NCBI GenBank assembly: GCA_963924555.1
Contig: OZ004590.1
Coordinates: 6,068,001-6,132,000, forward strand
Origin: Crambe crambe
Lineage: Eukaryota > Porifera > Demospongiae > Poecilosclerida > Crambeidae
Reading direction: 5' to 3'
DNA: 64,000 bases
This document shows, piece by piece, positions 61,101 through 64,000 of the stretch (positions are counted from its first letter, which is position 1; each line of letters opens with the position of its first letter). The notes under the pieces were generated by a model, which searched no databases, had not been told where the DNA came from, and saw only the letters and a list, made by a program, of their open reading frames with translations. Made by a program: the position numbers and the translations under genes.

Positions 61101-62811
61101 AAGCAGCTCTCCTGAGGTGTTCTGCCACTATCAGGTATCCTCCACTGTCCAGTATCTCCATAGTGAAGAACAACATCACTCTCCAAACAACCACTGGTAC
61201 CACTCTCTCAGTGAGGACTGGTCGAATGGGAGTGAGTACATTTGGTCTGTATCAGTGCAGAGTGGATACCACTAGAGTACCGATTTCATTGAAATTGAGG
61301 ATAAAGGAGAAAGGTAATATATAATTATTGTATGCTTCAAATGCAGAAATAATTAATACGGCTCTTAATTATGCAGTTCATCTGATGATAGAGTTTGAAA
61401 TTAAAGGACATTTGGAGTGTAGGAAAAATAATGCAAGTCATAACAGCTTAGAAATGTGGAAGTATACATATGTAGATATAGCACTGCATGTTTATTTAAT
61501 CTATAGGTCTTCATACGAATGGTTGAAGCAAGTGTTACTGCCAAGCTGAGAGGAGACTGTTCTTGTAATATAACTGCTAACGACTTACAAATGTCTTTAC
61601 TGCAATGTAACAATGCTCAAACTGTTACATTCTCGACTTTGGTGGTGTTCTCCAGTGACAGTGGTGATGAAACCGCATCCACACTTACTAACAGGCTCTC
61701 TTCTCAAGTATCAGCATCGGCCGTACACCTCGACTTGAATGGAAATAAAGCTTTAATCACATCTGCTTGTACTGACTGCTCTTCCCATCATGGTGCTAAT
61801 GCTGGAATCTTCTTTGGTGGTGTTATCTTTTCCATGGTCCTCATAGCACTGCTAGCTATGGTTGTATACATAAGGTAGTTAAGATACTCTACAACCTGAG
61901 TTATAATATATGTAGCTATGCACTTAACTACTGTATTACAGTTGAACCTCGGTTATCCAGACACCTTTGTCCAAATTTTTTTTCTGGGCTGCTGGATAAC
62001 TGAATTAGTCCAGATAAGTGAAATGCATTAAAATAATAGTGTTGTGGTTATGCTGTGTTGTACACTGTAAAAATGAAGTGTACACAGCACACCTATAGTG
62101 TGTATATAGAGACTATTTAGTGTGCATTGCACACATATAGTGTGTGTATTGGGACATTTTAGTGTGCATATAACGCTTCTGTTTTTACAGTGTATAGTTT
62201 AATATTATGGGGTAGTACTAACAGCCTAGAACAGTGTAGATACTACTGATTATTGTTATGCAGTTGCTAATTATGTGCCTGTGCAAAGCAACAACAAAAA
62301 AACTCAAACAGTTGTTAAAATCCATTAAAAATGCTTGTAGTACATGTATTTACGAGGTTCTGTATAAATGAGGGCGGATAACCGAGGTTACGCTGTATAA
62401 AGAGTCTGTATAAAAATATGCATAAACTGTATACCTATACACATGAACATATGCTACAATCAGAAATATGTAGTGATAATATACTTAGCTATGAACTACA
62501 GGTATCGAAGGAAGTCTTCTGAGAATGTAAACCTACCCATAAGAGCTGCTACTAATATTGTGAACGAAGAGCGTTATACCAACTGTGATGAGCAACTGCA
62601 GAGGGGACGTAAGCCTACAGTGTACAAAAAGAAACCTGAAATCTCCACTAGGAAAAAGGTCGCAAAACCAGCAGTTCCTGTCAGGACCGACTCTCTGGCT
62701 CGTACTAATAAGACCAGGGTTGCAGAAGTGGAAAATATCGATTTGGAGTTGTATGAGGTGATGGATGGCCCAGACAACATTGATCAGGAAGTGTACGAGG
62801 AGTGTGCTTGA
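55151..62811 (+). CDS. SRCR-Ig receptor C, with a one-base deletion in exon 9 and a long tyrosine-rich tail
   Basis: Exons: 55151-55217, 55286-55498, 55839-55976, 56586-56747, 56813-56989, 57122-57307, 57456-57620, 57676-57840, 57901-58070, 58174-58341, 58532-58702, 58790-58966, 59031-59393, 59451-59615, 59750-60037, 60176-60514, 60571-60936, 61050-61313, 61377-61432, 61507-61874 and 62502-62811. The architecture is that of A and B. Exon 9 is 170 bases (171 in A); the frame is lost near 57960-57966 and a TAG follows at 57972-57974, while the other frame continues the SRCR match ([11 protein letters not shown]). Exons 2 and 19 both end at GC donors (GCAAGT). The tail of about 103 residues is lysine-rich and has [18 protein letters not shown] and QEVYEEC motifs, unlike A or B. 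An AATAAA lies at 62814-62819, close to the stop. Confidence 0.85.
55591..55618 (+). repeat. Poly-C tract (C28)
   Basis: A homopolymer in intron 2 of receptor C. Confidence 0.9.
61939..62395. mobile_element. Pogo/Tigger-like non-autonomous element with TA target duplication
   Basis: The left end CAGTTGAACCTCGGTTATCC and the right end, whose complement begins CAGCGTAACCTCGGTTATCC, form imperfect terminal inverted repeats of about 20 bases. TA flanks both ends (61937-61938 and 62396-62397). Internal words such as GGATAACTGAATTAGTCC and CCAGATAAGTGAA match the general look of Tigger/pogo ends. No transposase frame is present. It lies in the last intron of receptor C, just before the tail exon. 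Confidence 0.75.
62063..62192. mobile_element. Second MITE nested inside the Tigger-like element
   Basis: CACTGTAAAAA at 62063 faces TTTTTACAGTG ending at 62192; both ends are flanked by TA. The interior is rich in TAGTGTGCAT-type words. It is 130 bp and inserted within the larger element. Confidence 0.65.
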
Positions 62812-63703
62812 ATAATAAAAGAGATAACTTTGTAGCTATGTGTAAGAATTATTGGTAGCTAGCTCACAGAACTTTGGTTTTCTTAATGTTTGATATTGTA
62901 CAAGCAGTTGTTGTTGTATGTACATATGACGATGCATTGCATGAAGTAGTAGATACTGGGTACAATTGCATGCAAAGTTTCAGGGCTGGGTGGATTATTC
63001 CAGACATGCATACACCAACAACCTTAGCTATAAGGTATAACTATGGCTACAGATTGAACGAGAAAAAAAAAACACCACAAAAACAACAACAACAATAAAA
63101 AACCAAAAACAACAACAAAAAAACAACAACCTGAAGTCCCTACTAAGAAAAATCAGCAGTTCCTGACCCCCTATAGCTTGTACTAAGACTATAAGCTTGC
63201 TGCAGTGGAAAGTGTCGATATGAGTTGTATGAGGTACAAGGCAACATTGAGGTTTATTTGACTTGCTTTATGTTTGACATTGTCTTCCATTTATTTATCT
63301 ATGCATGGTATTTATCTATGCATTATGCTATGCATGGTTCTTGTACACACATGCACTCAATTTTGTTTAGGATGCATTTGTAGCTATGATAGTAATGGTA
63401 GCTATGTGAAAGTGTGTAGCAATGATGGCGAGTGGAGGCAGTGATACATCAGCAACACCGACCTGTTCCTTTGAGCAGATAAAGGCCTCACAACCAGCTA
63501 CATATGATGATGAACTGAATGCATACAACTGCCTTGATTTAAGTTTCATAGCTGGGTGGGGTAATTATTGCACAGGACCAAGAACCTTATATGGGCTTAT
63601 CTTAACCACCTGCCCTGATTTCTACTTCACTTCCTGTCTCCCTTAATAAAGGGATTTAACTCGTAATTGAATGACATGCAGTTGTACCTGTATAGCTAGA
63701 AAC
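62812..63703. other. Region between receptors C and D, partly duplicated
   Basis: 892 bp. Apart from the tail-exon remnant, two weakly similar segments around 62925-62995 and 63500-63560 both read ACATATGAYGATG...GCTGGGTGG, so the duplication seems to extend beyond the exon. An AATAAA lies at 63645-63650. The short open frames here have no recognisable product. Confidence 0.45.
63125..63260 (+). pseudogene. Decayed duplicate of the receptor C cytoplasmic-tail exon
   Basis: From AACCTGAAGTCC through CAGCAGTTCCTG, GCAGTGGAAA, TCGATATGAGTTGTATGAGGT and GGCAACATTGA, this stretch follows the order of the receptor C tail exon (about 62633-62790), with deletions and stops. Downstream words TTTGTAGCTATG and TATGTTTGACATTGT also recur from the receptor C 3' flank. 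It is preceded by an (AAC)n-rich stretch (63065-63130). No open frame remains. Confidence 0.6.
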
Positions 63704-64000
63704 ATGGATGTCTATCTTCTGATTTTCATGTTAGCTGTTCCAGGAGTACTTCAGCATTCAGGTATATAACAGCAAGTGGTAAAATCTATGAAGGCTATCT
63801 AATATGATTAAACTTACTCAATTATATCTGTAGTGCTAGTGTCAGCTCAAAGTGCTGTAATCAGCAATGTGCGTCTGAATGGTGGTGGTAACTCAGGAAC
63901 ACTACAGTTTGATAATTCTGTAGGAAGTGGATGGCTGAATTATTGTGAAAGTGATAATATAAATATCATCAAAATTAAATCTGTGGTATGCCGCATGTTG
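63704..64000 (+). CDS. SRCR-Ig receptor D, 5' end only
   Basis: Exon 1 at 63704-63761 encodes a signal peptide (MDVYLLIFMLAVPGVLQHSG), close to those of A, B and C, with the same phase 1 donor. Exon 2 starts at 63834 and runs off the window; it encodes the first SRCR half (NVRLNGGGNSGTLQF, SVVCRML). The gene continues to the right. Confidence 0.85.

Noticed and set aside
62874..63646. Two small open frames between receptors C and D as genes
   Set aside because: They have no start context, no recognisable product and low complexity; part of the region is a degraded duplicate of receptor C sequence.

Overview
The window is intron-rich animal nuclear DNA. Introns are mostly 50-110 bp, genes are packed tightly on both strands, and the gene content includes animal-type receptor genes (SRCR, Ig, FN3, receptor tyrosine phosphatase) beside universal eukaryotic genes. 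Compact introns, large SRCR/Ig receptors and many short inverted-repeat elements suggest a sponge (demosponge). That assignment is inference; no database was searched. All exon models were built by hand from splice signals, reading phase and family knowledge.

Region 1 (1-22619, +) is the 3' part of one huge gene. At least 5,465 residues are encoded here with unbroken phase. The order is: lysozyme-like segment, IgGFc-binding-type domain, Calx-beta, IPT/TIG, AMOP, VWD, two EGF, six Ig, about 29 FN3 with a furin-type site near the membrane, one transmembrane helix, and a single protein tyrosine phosphatase domain whose signature loop reads [10 protein letters not shown]. The FN3 array contains a three-exon unit (303, 309 and 309 bp exons) repeated about six times.

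Region 2 (23117-38023) holds conserved genes. AIDA (-) and WARS1 (+) are head to head. An intronless indoleamine 2,3-dioxygenase (+) lies 177 bp behind WARS1, so two tryptophan-using enzymes are neighbours. A folate-receptor-like GPI-protein gene (-) and UTP25 (+) share a 181 bp divergent promoter with a perfect NRF1-type site. A type II membrane protein with a fibrinogen-like ectodomain is nested antisense in a UTP25 intron and has a one-base frame break in an A6 run.

Region 3 (38393-64000, +) is a tandem array of receptor genes: three full copies (A, B, C) and the start of a fourth (D). Each has 21 exons encoding a signal peptide, seven SRCR domains (each split by an intron), four Ig-like domains, a membrane-proximal domain, a transmembrane helix and a cytoplasmic tail. 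Ectodomain layout and exon phases are the same in all copies, but the tails are unrelated and carry different tyrosine motifs. A has an in-frame stop in its first Ig exon, C has a one-base deletion in an SRCR exon, and B is open. In B, one minisatellite multiplies a splice donor and another multiplies a splice acceptor.

Repeats include several inverted-repeat elements (one pogo/Tigger-like with a second element inside it), long G/C homopolymers, and a decayed duplicate of gene C's tail exon upstream of gene D. The most notable content is the giant mucin-like receptor phosphatase and the SRCR-Ig array with fixed ectodomains and swapped tails. A role of either in cell recognition is a hypothesis.
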